Of a stretch of DNA of 64,000 nt, positions 32,780-44,300 are shown piece by piece. Numbering within the stretch: the first letter of the stretch is position 1; each line of letters opens with the position of its first letter. Location: NCBI GenBank assembly GCA_029204225.1, contig MU832013.1, positions 1 to 64,000 of the forward strand. Direction: 5' to 3'. This stretch comes from Diphasiastrum complanatum. Taxonomy: Eukaryota > Streptophyta > Lycopodiopsida > Lycopodiales > Lycopodiaceae. The notes below the pieces were generated by a model. That model did not search any database. It saw only the letters and a program-made list of their open reading frames with translations, and was not told the origin of the DNA. Both the position numbers and the translations under genes were made by a program.

Positions 32780-33950
32780 CATCTTTTCCCTAGTATATAT
32801 TCTACATTTTTCTTTATTTTATTATTTTTATTTTATCGCTTGTAATTCTTATTTTGCATGCCTGTTTTCACCTAGTTATTTGTTTATACTTCATATCATT
32901 ACTTTTGTATTTTCTATGCATTCTCTTTTTTCTGTACATACTCATGGGTCATGGATGTTCTAGATCAACAAAGGAGACACTACACAATAGGAAATGATAT
33001 TCACACTTTAGTCAGACATACAAACATCCCTGGGGATACACTCTTTTTTTAAGAACTTCTACTCTGGGCCACAATCATATTTTTCCCTTGAAGTTCTTCA
33101 CTTGCATAAAACAGATCCATTCTTTCATGTTAAGGTTTTGTCAAATCTCAACCGAAATGCTTCTGTCAAATCTCAACCGAAGCACTTTCCTCACATCTCG
33201 ACCGGAGCACAGGCCCAACAAGTCCACACACTGGACACGTCGCAATATTTTGATGCTGCGGACTTGATGTTAATAAGCGACGATGAGCCAGAAAAGGTGG
33301 AGCAACCAGGAAGAAGTCTGACCCCTCCACTAACCACCACCACCACCACAATAATTATTAACATCATCCCTCCACTCCTTTCACCTCCACCTCCATCTTT
33401 AGCACTGACACAACGCTTATTTTTTGGTTTAGCCTCACCATCCCACACTTCAGATCAGTACCCAACTCTCACTAACCTTGAAAAGCTCACTGAATCAGCC
33501 AAGCGCTCGATGATAGGCCTATCCGAAACGAGTTACCTCATGCATTGGTTGGTGAGCCAGTATCAAGTGCTCGAGAGCAAGGTCCAACATCAAGACCAAT
33601 AAATTGTGCGATATCAAAGGCTGGCCAAAGAAAAAGAGGAAGAGACAATGGAAACCAGATCCGTGATGGTCGGACAGAAATCCACTTTGGAAGAGGTCCA
33701 ACAACAACTGAAGCACCAGATGATCCAAATTGACCAAGTACGAGATGGATCATTGGGTACAATGACAGTCGATGCTCCTCTAGTCAAGCTCGAGGACATT
33801 CAATTCTAGGCCCCACTGGCCTCAGCCATCCGGATGGAGCAATACGTGCGGCTAATCCAAAGAACGAGAAGCCAAAAAGAAAAAATTTCAAAACATTGTG
33901 GCCAAATAAGAGAAGATCATCCTGGAGTCCCAAAAGTAGCTGGAAGAAAC
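32780..33950. other. Gypsy 3' end and unrecognised sequence
   Basis: Three ATCTCAACCG motifs lie at 33140-33210. The frames at 33102-33602 (threonine/proline-rich, with a CCACCAC run) and 33606-33809 (charged, coiled-coil-like) resemble no family I know. They may be the decayed 5' part of the next element. Confidence 0.4.
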
Positions 33951-33951
33951 C

Positions 33952-35404
33952 ATGAAGGCCCTACAACAAGTCTTGGACAAGGTGAACCAATTATGGGACA
34001 CGACGTGCAAGGTCCAGGTTGGTGCTCAAGTAACGAAGCCACGGGACGATGATGGGAATGATGGAGCAGGGAATCAAGGCGGGCGAACCCATCCTTCAGA
34101 CTGTAGCTCGGGATCGGGTGGCCAGAGAGCCGAGGTTGCTTCCAAAACTTTTCCCCGACCCCCTCCCACTTTCAACCCCTCCTTCTACTCTACTTTCAAC
34201 TTTTTCGAAACATTCATTCCAACTTATCCGATTCTTTTATCTTCCCTCTCTCCATCGCCTCCTAGCAAAATAATGGGCCCATCAAAAGGCCCAGATGACA
34301 CCTACAAAGTCCGACGGGACAAGTTCCTCCAACAACTCCACTCCCCCGGTGCGGCATATAACTTGCTGACCCCACCTCCTCCTAAACCTATCACCCCCGC
34401 ACCCCTCTCTCCAAATCATTCCATCCATGACCTTCCAAAAACTAACACAGACATGGGGGGTGATGATGACTTCTTGGCGGATCAACCAGAGACAAGAAGA
34501 TTCTCGCCCATGCAAGACACGAGCGCAACTGAGCCGTCGACAAGTGAGCGAGCAAAAGAGAAAGATACGGGCACCAAGGCCCTAGATGATTATCTGGCAA
34601 GGCCATCCCAGCCGCGTAGGACAACTTTCCCTACCAGGCCCAGAGGCAAATTGGCTGATACATGGGAATCAAAAAAGTTTGAAAGAAATTACCCTCCCAA
34701 CATGAGGGGAGGCAGAGAGGACATCGATCAAAGCCAATACTCCACCAGGGCCGAGATCATTGTCGCGCTACAACCGCAACCAGAATGGCGGAATAAAGTT
34801 CTGAAGGATAGCAGGCAACTTCAAGAGTATTTGAAGGCATTGGCATGGAAGCGAGTGGATCCTTTCCATGCCACTCAAATGCAGAAACCCATGGCCGGTG
34901 GAAAAGTTGCGAGTAGAGTTGGTAAACTGGCCAGTCATCCCGGGAATTTCAGAGAGAACCACCCCGGATGATTTGAGGATGTAGTTACTCGACTTCGGGC
35001 ATAAATACAAATCAATTGCCGATCTTTGCATGCATGAAAGTGCCGAATATTGCAGATCCATGGCCTTTCTGATGCAGCAAGATTGTTTATAGGATCGAGT
35101 CTTGGATCCCATCAAAATCAACCCAAATGTAGCCCTCCAGTCGAAAGACGACCATGAAATGAAGGCCAGAATATACTACAGAACGGCCTTCATGTCGTCA
35201 CGCTATGTGACCATGGTGGAATACTGGCATGAAATGGGATTTGTGGAGAAGATAAGAGAATATCTGGGGCCCCTCAATTTCAAAAGTAAGCTCCGCTTCC
35301 AAGTTTTTGAAGCCCTAGGACGAAAGATGGGCGAACGAAAGCAAACGGCACGACGACGAGGCGAGCAGGACTCGCAAGAAGTTCTCAAGAGGGCTGGTAT
35401 GTAG
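33952..35404 (+). pseudogene. Broken retroelement ORF of unknown type
   Basis: A proline/serine-rich frame (33952-34971) passes through a frameshift into a second frame with stops at about 35005 and 35090 and then the open segment 35102-35404. The latter reads ARIYYRTAFMSSRYVTMVEY and YLGPLNFKSKLRFQVFEALG. A polypurine tract and LTR follow 150 bp downstream, so it is probably the gag-like gene of an LTR element. No catalytic motif is visible and I cannot name the family. Confidence 0.5.
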
Positions 35405-35560
35405 CGGCCAATTGAGAGACTATCAATTTGAAGAATAAGTTTTGCAGACAATAAGCACCTGGTTTTACGGAATTGAACGAAGATCCACGCTTTTCCAAGT
35501 GCCAAGCGGAAGACATCACCGGTGTTGCAGTGGGTCCTGCAACAGATTAGGGGTGGATAA

Positions 35561-36440
35561 TGTTAGCATTACCAGAGAATCCCCTGATGTCGAGCCAGGC
35601 TGAAGACACAAGTTATCTCTCACCCATGATCGAGGAGGTCTCAGAAGGAGGAGAGCAGAAGAAGCTGAGAGCCGAGCATGAGAGCCGAGGAAGTACTAGC
35701 TAGGAAGACAGTGAGTTATCTATGTGAGCCTACATGGTGTATCCCAAAGAAGGAATGACCATGTAGGAGCTAGTCATATTTTCTAGGCTTTGTAAATAAA
35801 TGTAGACCCCCCTTAAATTAGTTAGAGTGAGCCACCTTTTGATGGTGACCTTTAATGGAAGGGCAAATTCCACATGTAATTTCTAATTTGATGGAATTGC
35901 CACTTGGGCTCCACATGGGCAGCCTTCTTACTTATTTAAGGGGCCCCCTGTCTTGTGAGGGAGCTTTGAGTGTATTGTCAAATTCTCTTGAGCAAATAAA
36001 GAGGATCCTCCACGAGTTGTTGATGATTGCTAAGCTCCTCCTTGTTCATGGCAATGTTCTTGAGTGAAATTTCTATGAGCATGCTTGAATTTCTTGCATT
36101 GTGGATTAACTAGTTTCTTGTTTTCTAGTTTCTTGCTTAGTTGTGGATTAGAATTCACTTCTTGTTTATGGAATAAGGTAGAAATCAGCACTCAAGTAAA
36201 CTAAATAGGTTGGTTTGTGGTGTAGATCTTGCGTACTCTCTTACAGCCCAGTTCTTGATTGTTCTTGAGCAATCTAAGCATCAAGAAATGAGTGTTTCTT
36301 GATTCTTAGACTGTTAAATGCTGCTAGGGATCTAGTTTCTTGTTTCTTGAATCTTGTTTCTTGTTTCAGTAGTTAATCTTGTCTTTGATTATTTTCTGAT
36401 TCAGTAGATAGTGGTAGGATTGCTCCCTGTTCTAAAACGT
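35561..36440 (+). repeat. LTR following the unknown ORF (right end uncertain)
   Basis: The LTR starts TGTTAGCATTACC directly after the polypurine-like AGGGGTGGATAA (35549-35560). It contains TATTTAAG at 35933-35940 and AATAAA near 35996. Beyond that the DNA is rich in CTAGTTTCTTG repeats; I cannot fix the end, and 36440 is where minus-strand copia sequence becomes recognisable. Confidence 0.6.
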
Positions 36441-36711
36441 TGATCCTCTTGAGCTAAAGATGGTTACATGGCTGGTTTCTGCATGTAGCTGAGCATCGAA
36501 ACCGTGTCTCCCACTGACAGGCTGGGAAATCCATGTTGAAATCGAGGTGACGCTTCCGCTTGTAACTGTTCTAATAAGAAGAAAAACCATAAAGTACCGT
36601 AACTAAAGAAGAGGTAAGAAAACATAAGAACCGTGTTCATAGATTCAGAGAATCTATGAGCAATAAACTTTATAAGCCTGATGTTCATCAGGATAGCCAA
36701 TGGATTTACAT

Positions 36712-37356
36712 TTATTTGACCCTCTCGTCCAACTTCTTCCTAAGCCTTTTAGGAACATGAATGAAACATATACAACCAAAGATCTTTAAATGGTTGACAC
36801 TCTGCTTGTTTCCGTGCCATACTTCATAAGGAGTCTTGTTGTTGACAACTTTACTGCTGGATCTGTCCTGTACATAATAGGATGTGGCAGTAGCTTCTGC
36901 CCAGAACTTCGCACGTAAGTGCGATTGATGTAGCATGGATCTAATTGAGTTTAGAAGCGTTCGATTCTTCCATTCTGCAATTCCGTTTTGCTGAGGCATG
37001 TAGGAAGTTGCAAATTGTCTTCGAATGCCATGTTCAGCTAGATAGTCGAATATCTCATTGGAGATGTATTCATCGCCCCCATCAGTTCGGAGTGCTTTTA
37101 CCTTATTAGATGTTTGGGTCTCGGCCATGGCCTTGAATCTTTTGAAGCATTTAAAGGCTTCTAAATTATGCTTTATGAACATGACTGTTGACCACCTAGA
37201 ATAATCATCTGTGAAGGCGATAAAATATAGTGCATTTCCTAAGGATGGAGTTGGCATTGGACCACAAAGATCGCTATGTACAATATCTAATACATGTTTT
37301 GTCTTAATGGAATGTGTTTTGGGAAATCTGCTTCTAAAGTGTTTGCCATGATACAA
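36712..37356 (-). pseudogene. Copia integrase
   Basis: This is a long open stretch with all three catalytic positions: DIVHSDLCGPMPTPSLG, LRTDGGDEYISNEIF and YMPQQNGIAEWKNRTLLNSI. It continues through FWAEATATSYY and LKIFGCICFIHVPKRLRKKL. It stops at a TAA-adjacent position near 36712, then runs into a shifted frame. Confidence 0.88.
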
Positions 37357-37379
37357 AATTCACAAAGAAATGATTTCCT

Positions 37380-37727
37380 TTATAGTGAAAGAGGGAAATA
37401 TGATCCATCAACTAAATTATTAGACCGCATGTAAGAAAGTGATCTTGTATTCTCGTGTCCAAATCGATCGAGCCACATTAAGGCTTGATTATTTATAATT
37501 TCTTTTGAAGTACCAACTAATGCAACTGAGTCTGATAATACATATAAATTCCCGACTCTAGTGTAGGTACTCAAAGTAGCATCTTCATCGAAGTTTGGAC
37601 ATTGTTCGGATGAGAAGGCATTAGTGTAGCCCTCATTAGTTATCTTAGAAATTGATAACGGTTTCTTGGATAACCGAGGTACGTGAAGAACATTTGGAAC
37701 AGTGATAGAAAGATTGTTCTTCAACAA
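37380..37727 (-). pseudogene. Copia GAG-pre-integrase region
   Basis: VPNVLHVPRLSKKPLSISKI and LMWLDRFGHENTRSLSYM are the segment between protease and integrase; the zinc-finger cysteines that should follow are lost by a frameshift near 37380. Confidence 0.8.
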
Positions 37728-37844
37728 AATATTGACTGTTACTTTTTCTTAAACATGGATGGTGCTTGAATCTCCGAGGTAGATGAACTACTCTCTGGTA
37801 CAAGCTTCGTATTCAGTAAGCCACTCCTTTCGGGAAGTCATGTG

Positions 37845-38789
37845 CTATGTTGCGCCACTATCCAGATACCAGCAGTCATAGTCTTTGCCGCTACTATTGT
37901 AAGCCATCAATAAATCTGATCGTTTGTCTTCGTCAGAGGGCTCCTCCTTAAATTCCATCGCATTTGTGGAGTTGGGTTGTTGTTGTTGTTGTTGCTTCTT
38001 TGTCTTGTTGTAAATTTGGATATGACACTCTTTGATGTCGTGGTTAACTCTCATGCAATACCTGCAAAAGAATTTCTTGCATGACCCACTGCTCTCGGAC
38101 TGAGTGTGAGGCTTCTGCTGCTGCTGCACTTGATTCTTGGCCTTGGAATTGTTTTTCTTCTTGGTGAACATGGCCAAGGACTTGTCTTTGGACAAATTGT
38201 TGGTCTTTCTTCGTATTTCTTCTTGAAGAAGATGACCGATCAGCTTTTGAAGTGTCAGGTCAGGCTGTGTGGCCACGACAAAGTGTTCATAGGACTTTGG
38301 TAAAGAAGAAAGCAAGGTCATAACATCGTCGTCATCTTGAATAGCACATCCCACAACAGATAATTGATCCAATAAGGAGTTGAAGCTGCTGATGTGGGAA
38401 GTGATGGCTGTAGAATCAAACATTCTCAATGTAAAGAACTTCATTCTAAGGTGCAACCTAGTGGTCACATTTTGAGTCTCGTACATATTAGACAACAACT
38501 CTAGTGCTTCCTTGGACCTGCATGTGGTAACGTGGGATATTTGGGAGTCGGCTAGATTCAGCGTGATCGATGCTAGGGCCTTATAATCTTTGATCTTCCA
38601 TGCCTTACATTTTTCTAGATCAACGTCTTCTGGTTTTGGGTCAAACCCGTCTGCAACATCCCAAAGTTCTCTATTTATCAACATTATCCAGAGTTTTAAC
38701 TTCCATATGTAGAAGTTAGAATCGTTGAATCTATCAATGACTCTAACTTCGTTGGATGAAGAAGATGAAGTGTTACTGGTAAGAGACAT
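37845..38789 (-). CDS. Copia Gag with zinc knuckle and start of protease
   Basis: An open frame of about 315 codons from ATG 38789. It has the UBN2-type Gag (RFNDSNFYIWKLKLWIML, then SISSFNSLL-like ISSFNSLLDQLSVVG), a basic linker, the knuckle CRYCMRVNHDIKECH, a polyglutamine run and finally CWYLDSGAT, the protease active site. A stop follows immediately, so protease is cut off from Gag. The predicted Gag itself looks intact. Confidence 0.8.
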   Translation of the reverse strand: MSLTSNTSSSSSNEVRVIDRFNDSNFYIWKLKLWIMLINRELWDVADGFDPKPEDVDLEKCKAWKIKDYKALASITLNLADSQISHVTTCRSKEALELLSNMYETQNVTTRLHLRMKFFTLRMFDSTAITSHISSFNSLLDQLSVVGCAIQDDDDVMTLLSSLPKSYEHFVVATQPDLTLQKLIGHLLQEEIRRKTNNLSKDKSLAMFTKKKNNSKAKNQVQQQQKPHTQSESSGSCKKFFCRYCMRVNHDIKECHIQIYNKTKKQQQQQQPNSTNAMEFKEEPSDEDKRSDLLMAYNSSGKDYDCWYLDSGAT

Positions 38790-38932
38790 GTTGACAATAA
38801 TCAAAAAATAGAATAACCTCTTGGTTTATTTAATTAGACTATGATACCTGCTGAAGGATGCGCAACACTGATAGGGTAGAACAGAATGCTTTGATGCCTA
38901 CTAATGGATGCACAACACTGATAGAACGTGAT

Positions 38933-38944
38933 AATCTGATACCA
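38933..38944 (-). other. Primer-binding site of minus-strand copia
   Basis: The minus strand reads TGGTATCAGATT two bases after the LTR end AGAACA. Confidence 0.85.
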
Positions 38945-38946
38945 CT

Positions 38947-40097
38947 TGTTCTATTTGAAACGAGAGAGAAGAAATTGTAATGCGGAACATCTCCTGTCCC
39001 GATGTAGGACCGATTAAAATGAATCCACCAAAGAGTTCTGAGTTATTGTCAATCCGTTTAAAACACAAGGTTCAATACAAAATGAAGGACGATGGTGCAG
39101 AAAGAATGCGCACGTTCTTTAGCCATCAAAGACTGTCATTGTCTAATTAGATTTTGAAGAGTCAGAGACGTCCATGATCTATCAGACTCAATGAACGAGC
39201 AAAGCAAGCAAATAGAAAGATGTATTCAAATCACAACACACAAACATCTATTTTAAACACATATGATGAAGAATGTTGCTTGTATATTACATCAAAATGC
39301 TTGTAATGGAGCAAGAGCAACAATGTAGGTTACAACCAAAAAGGGGTGTAACAAGGATGCTAAATAACTTCCGTTCAGATGATTTAATTTGCATCATGGA
39401 GCATCTCATATTGATGCGAGTTGTAGCTATATTTTTATAGATCGTCTTTGCAAAAGAAATGTGCTTAAGTAATCTATATTTACAAGACTACCTTAGCTCT
39501 AAGTGTGTATTTGGTCATGAGATAGTCTACAACGACGTCTGTACAAGCAGACATCACTCAGATTTGAACTCCGCTTCCGGAGCATGAGATAATGGTGCTT
39601 AGCGCAACCATATGTTGACCGTAACCATCACTTCTACGGTCCCCTGGCAGTCTTTGGCGTTGCGAGCCTTAGCCGCAAGTGGAGCGTGAAGTTTATCGCA
39701 AGTTGTCATGTTCATAAACGGACCGCAACCTACGTCTGGACGGTCCCCCAAGCAGTACATTTCCTTCGAGAGGGAGAATCATATGTAAACCGCATGTGTT
39801 GACTTTGCGGTTACTTAGTGATGCCTTCGGTCAATGGTCTTCGCAAATAACCATAGGGTTGACTCCTGCGGTGCCTTACGGTTCCTGACGGTGCTTCGAC
39901 GGTTGCCTTCGGTTTACTCCGACTTCGTAATGGACCGTAGGATGGAGCGTTGCAGTTGAGCTTCGATCTTCGTTTATAATCACAACGTTGATATTGCGGT
40001 GGTTCGGCGGTCCTTCTTTGCTAAACTTTCCTTTGTAGACTCTGCAGAAATAGTTCATTTCTGTAGACAGCCGATGAATTACAAGTACACATCAACA
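38947..40097 (-). repeat. 5' LTR of minus-strand copia with GCGGT-type motif array
   Basis: The ends TGTTGATGTG and TAGAACA on the minus strand fit LTR rules, and the primer-binding site follows. Between about 39600 and 39990 the motif ACGGT/GCGGTT/CGGTC and its complements recur about 20 times. The outer end is proposed from TG/CA only, as the partner LTR is missing. Confidence 0.65.
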
Positions 40098-40860
40098 TTC
40101 ATATACATTGTAAATGTTACATAGGAATAGTGAGTGAGTTCACAAAATGATGGCAAATTCTTGGACATATTTTAGAGCATTAGTGCTTTTTCTTAAAGTT
40201 CAATATGACTTTGAGAGGTGAGTTTGAGATCAACTTGAAGTCAATGTGACTTTTATGGGTTTGAGACAAAAAATGAGTTTATTATCTAATTTTTTCCCCT
40301 ACACGTGCTGTTGGTCTTTGGAAGCACCTTGTTTGTCTCTCAAGGAAGAGAATAGATCATTTTTAGCTTTGCCATGTTAGGAATAAGCCATTGTGACTAG
40401 GCATACACATGAGTGTTTTTAGATTTTGAGTCTTTCAACATGCAATCCCTTGCTTTTTTGAATCGTCAAGGCGTAAACATTCATATACATTGTAAATGTT
40501 ACATAGGAATAGTAAGTGAGTTCACAATATTTTAGAGCATTAGTGCTTTTTCTTAAAGTTCAATGTGACTTTGAGAGGTGGGTTTGAGATCAACTTGAAG
40601 TCAATGTGACTTTTATGGGTTTGAGACAAAAAAATGAGTTTATTATCTATTTTTTTTTCCTACACGTGCTGTTGGTCTTTGGGAGCACCTTGTTTGTCTC
40701 TCAAGGAAGAGAATAGATCATTTTTAGCTTTGCCATGGTAGGAATAAGCTATTGTGACTATTTCCAAAAAGCTACGGCCTGAGTTTAGGCATACACATGA
40801 GTGTTTTTAGATGTTGAGTCTTCCAACATGCAATCCCTTGCTTTTTTGAATCGTCAGCGC
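40094..40860. repeat. Tandem duplication of about 385 bp
   Basis: The segment starting AACATTCATATACATTG at 40094 recurs at about 40479 and continues in parallel to TTTTTTGAATCGTCA. The copies differ by a few small deletions, including 26 bp near 40141 in the second and 31 bp near 40405 in the first. Confidence 0.88.
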
Positions 40861-41123
40861 GTATATGCCTTGCTTAGGGTTAAGCTTCTTGTGACTTATC
40901 AATCAACACACCTTGTTTAGTCTATCAAGTTGGACTATATCATGTGTTATCTCTCAAGTGGGAATATATTATATCCATTTGAACTCTCTCTAGTGGGGGA
41001 AATATTTTATTGGGGAGGGCTGGCTTTTCAAAATTATGCTACTTTTATTTGTTATTAATTCTCATAAATCCGTGAATGCATTACACAGATGCTCATGCTC
41101 ATGACATAGCAGCATTATACAGA

Positions 41124-41127
<4 letters not shown>
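40861..41127 (+). other. 5' flank of the GluRS gene
   Basis: AT-rich upstream sequence. I see no convincing TATA box, and the (GA)n tract that follows is the only obvious promoter-like feature. Confidence 0.4.

Positions 41128-41181
<54 letters not shown>
41128..41181. repeat. (GA)n tract just upstream of the GluRS start
   Basis: A GA run of more than 50 bp ends 37 bases before the ATG at 41218, so it probably lies in the promoter or 5' untranslated region. GA-rich tracts in plant promoters bind BPC/GAGA-type factors. Confidence 0.9.
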
Positions 41182-41183
<2 letters not shown>

Positions 41184-41217
41184 CTGGATGGTGAGCTGCC
41201 TGCGTAGCGAGGGAGGG

Positions 41218-41357
41218 ATGGAGGCGACTCTAGTGTTTCCATCCGATGCGCCGCCTTTGTCACTGCTGGCCACCGCCGCCGTAGCTGGTTTCTCGTTCTC
41301 AACACTTGCGGATCTTCCTTCTGGATCAAGGCCGTTGCTGTCCTTTCCATCTTCTGG
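41218..41357 (+). CDS. GluRS exon 1
   Basis: It encodes MEATLVFPSDAPPLSLL and 29 more residues and ends in phase 2 before donor GTAGGC. ATG 41218 is chosen because the earlier ATG at 41188 meets a stop within seven codons. The minus-strand frames here are shadows. Confidence 0.85.
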
Positions 41358-44300
41358 GTAGGCTTTCATCTGTCTAGCAATCTTAACCGAGCTCTGTACA
41401 ATCGGTGATGTGAACTTTTCAATTCTTCGGATTATCACTTTTCTTTTACTTATTCGTGTTGTCAGATTGAATAGATTGTTTCTCCGAGCTTTAGGGTTTA
41501 GGTTTTAATAGAGCATTGACTTTTCAGGCTTTGGAGTGGCATAGTTGCTCTTTTGTAGCTTTGTTTAACGGTTGACGAGTGATGCAGAATAGAGCTTCAA
41601 GGCACAAACACTATTTTACGCTACATTGGCCGAGTCAGTACAATTGAAGGGTTTTATGGCGCCGATCCCCTTTCTGCTGCTCTGGTACGTGTTTCTTCTG
41701 CGTATTGAAAGTGTTTGGTGCATTTTGTGTAGGGGAATATTCGGACTCGAGGTTCTTTCTTGGTTTCAGACGTCTGGACCTGAAGGCGGTAGCCTGATGG
41801 CCTGCTGTCTCAAACCAAGGAAAGATTGAGAGTGGTAGCCTCCCGCTGTGTAAAGAATTGTCAGAAAAGCAAGGCTTATATAGAAAACTATACTCTTATT
41901 CTAGCCCAAATCCCAATGCCAAATTCCTTAGGAAAAGTTGTTTTGCCAAGAAAAGTACTATCTTAAATAAACTGTCAAAAAATGCTCTTTGCAAAAGTCT
42001 CTAAATTCATTAGAGATTTACTCACCACCTTTATCACTTCGAAGGCATTTTATTTTCTTGTCCATTTGGCTCGTAGACAAGGTTTTAAACTCAACCAAGA
42101 AATTGAAAGCCTGTGATTTATTTTTCAGTAAATAGACCCAACGCTTTCTTGAAAATCATTCATAAAAGTCATGAAGTAAGATGCACCTTTAAGAGATTGC
42201 ATATGACAGGGTCCCCATAAATCGGAGTGAATAAAATCAACAATGCTTTATGCCCTTGGTGCTCTACTTGTAGGAAATTTACTTCTATGGTGCTTTTCTA
42301 AAATGCAAGCTTCACAAGCATTTGATGTGTTTACCATTTGCTTTTCATAAGGAAGTTTCAAGCTTTGAAATGAAAGATGGCTAAAGTGCTCATGCCAAAG
42401 ATGGCTAATGTTATCTTTTTCCACTAACAAAGCTTCTTGATCTTTTACGGCCTCTAATTCATAAAGTTTGCCATCGCGCCTTGAACCAATAGCAACAATA
42501 TAATCTCTATTGTTCATGTTTTTAGTGATAAATTATATATGATTAGATTTTATTATCATTCCCTTACTGGTTATGGAACCAATAGGTTTGGAATTTACAA
42601 TGGTTCTCTATGATTTCTATTTTGCCTCCATTGAAGTAGGAAAAAATATCTCCTTTGCCTGCAATCTCTTGGATAGAATCATCGCTAAGAATGACATTGC
42701 TTTTGCTGTCCCCTTTCTTGATTGAATGGAACCAGTTCTCTCGAATCTAAGAACCAGACATCCTCAGGAGTTAGGAGGCCATCCTTTGCATGTACTAGGG
42801 TTGGCTAAGAACTTGCTATCTGTTGGTGCCATTACGAAACCGAACATGCTGGTAGAGTTTTACGAATCTACATGCTTGGTAAAAGACAAAGATCAAAGCT
42901 TCGAGGTGGTAGCCAAGGGAATGCACGAAGGGGGTCTTTACAAGCTTCACACAACCATTCCTAGCCAAGAGGCCTCGTCAACAGGGGATACTAATTAGGA
43001 CAAGCTTTGGCACGAGAGATATGGTCATTTGAGCTATCAAAGTTTACAAGTTTTGAACAAGCACAACATGGTAGTAGATTAAGTCTTCTTCAGATACATG
43101 TGAGGCTTGTGCACTAGGAAAGCAACAGAGGCAAAGGTTTGCAAGAAAAAAGCTACCAAGGCCAAGGGCATTCTTGAGCTTGTGCTTTCAGATTTGTCCC
43201 AGATCAGCAGGGGGGCGTACTATCTCATGACCTTCGTAGATGATTTCTCACGGAAGGTATGGGTCTATTTTTTGAAGCTAAAATCGGAAGCGTTCAAATA
43301 CTTCAAACAATGGAAAGCTTTGGTGGAAAACCACACGGGGAAGAGGCTAAAGGTTTTCAGGTCAGATAAGGGTGGTGAGTATATTCCTGATGAGTTCAAA
43401 GATCTTTGCAACGCATGTGAAATAAAGAGACAGTTTGCCGCTTCACATACACCGCAGCAGAACGACGTGGCTGAGCGGAAAAACATGTCTATAGTTGAGT
43501 GTGCGAGGAGCATGCTCAAGGCAAAGGGGTTGCCAAATTCCTTTTGGGCGGAAGCGGTAGCAACTGCTGTTTTTCTATTAAATAGAAGCCCAACCAAAGC
43601 GGTTGAAGGAATCACGCCTGAAGAAGCGTATAATGGCAACAAGCCCAAAGTGGGCAACCTACGAGTATTTGGGTGTACGACATATGCACATTTATACCAA
43701 ATGACTTGCTGAACAAACTTGATGCAAAATCCATGAAGTGTATCTTCCTTGGGTATAGTGAAGGCGAGAAAGCCTATGTGCTATATGATCTCGAAAACAG
43801 GAAGAAGATCCTAAGTTGAGATGTCATCTTTGATGAAGAGCATTCACCCAAGATACAGGAGCAGGAGAAAGATGGAACTTCTGAGTTCCTTCCCTTAAGT
43901 GATTCCACGGATGAGGATCCTAGTCAAGAGTCCTGTGAGCCTCAAGTGCAAGTGCAACAACAGGAAACCGAACATACTAGTTCGAGACCTCTTTTTGGCC
44001 AAGTACCAGAAGCTGAAATTGGGGACGAACGGAAGACTAAGATAGTACCATGGGGTACGCGGTCACCATCCACATCGCCTACCGCTAGGAAGAAGCTACC
44101 TAGGTGGTATTGGGAAACAATCAAAGAGGGTCAAATGATGGAAGAAGGAGAGAGCAGTGAACAGGGTGCCAGAAGATCTCTTAGGTCTTATGAGAGACAA
44201 AAGACTAACTTTGCTCTTATGTCCACTATTTTGGATGTAGATGAGCCACAGTTCTTTCACGAAGCCGTGAAGGAAAAGGTATGGCAACATGCCATGCAGG

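Larger units (their letters stand above)
22271..33215 (+). mobile_element. Gypsy (Tat-like) element, copy B, split by a copia-type insertion
   Basis: Gag, zinc knuckles, protease and the start of RT run from 22529 to 26238. After the nested element at 26239-30797 the RT resumes at 30798 and is followed by RNase H and integrase to 32779. RT has lost its catalytic centre by deletion. The motif array left of gag and its remnant right of integrase suggest the LTRs lie at about 21749-22500 and 32800-33215, but clean ends are not visible. Confidence 0.8.
36464..40097 (-). mobile_element. Minus-strand Ty1/copia element, truncated after integrase
   Basis: Gag, knuckle, protease and integrase run from 38789 down to 36712. 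The primer-binding site is at 38944-38933 and an LTR of about 1150 bp at 38947-40097. RT, RNase H and the second LTR are missing; sequence related to the integrase-RT linker fades out near 36464. Confidence 0.85.

Noticed and set aside
33102-33602. Proline/threonine-rich protein gene
   Set aside because: The frame begins inside the gypsy terminal motifs and includes a trinucleotide run; more likely retroelement debris.
41099-41438. Minus-strand serine-rich frames
   Set aside because: They are antisense shadows of GluRS exon 1 and of the (GA)n tract.
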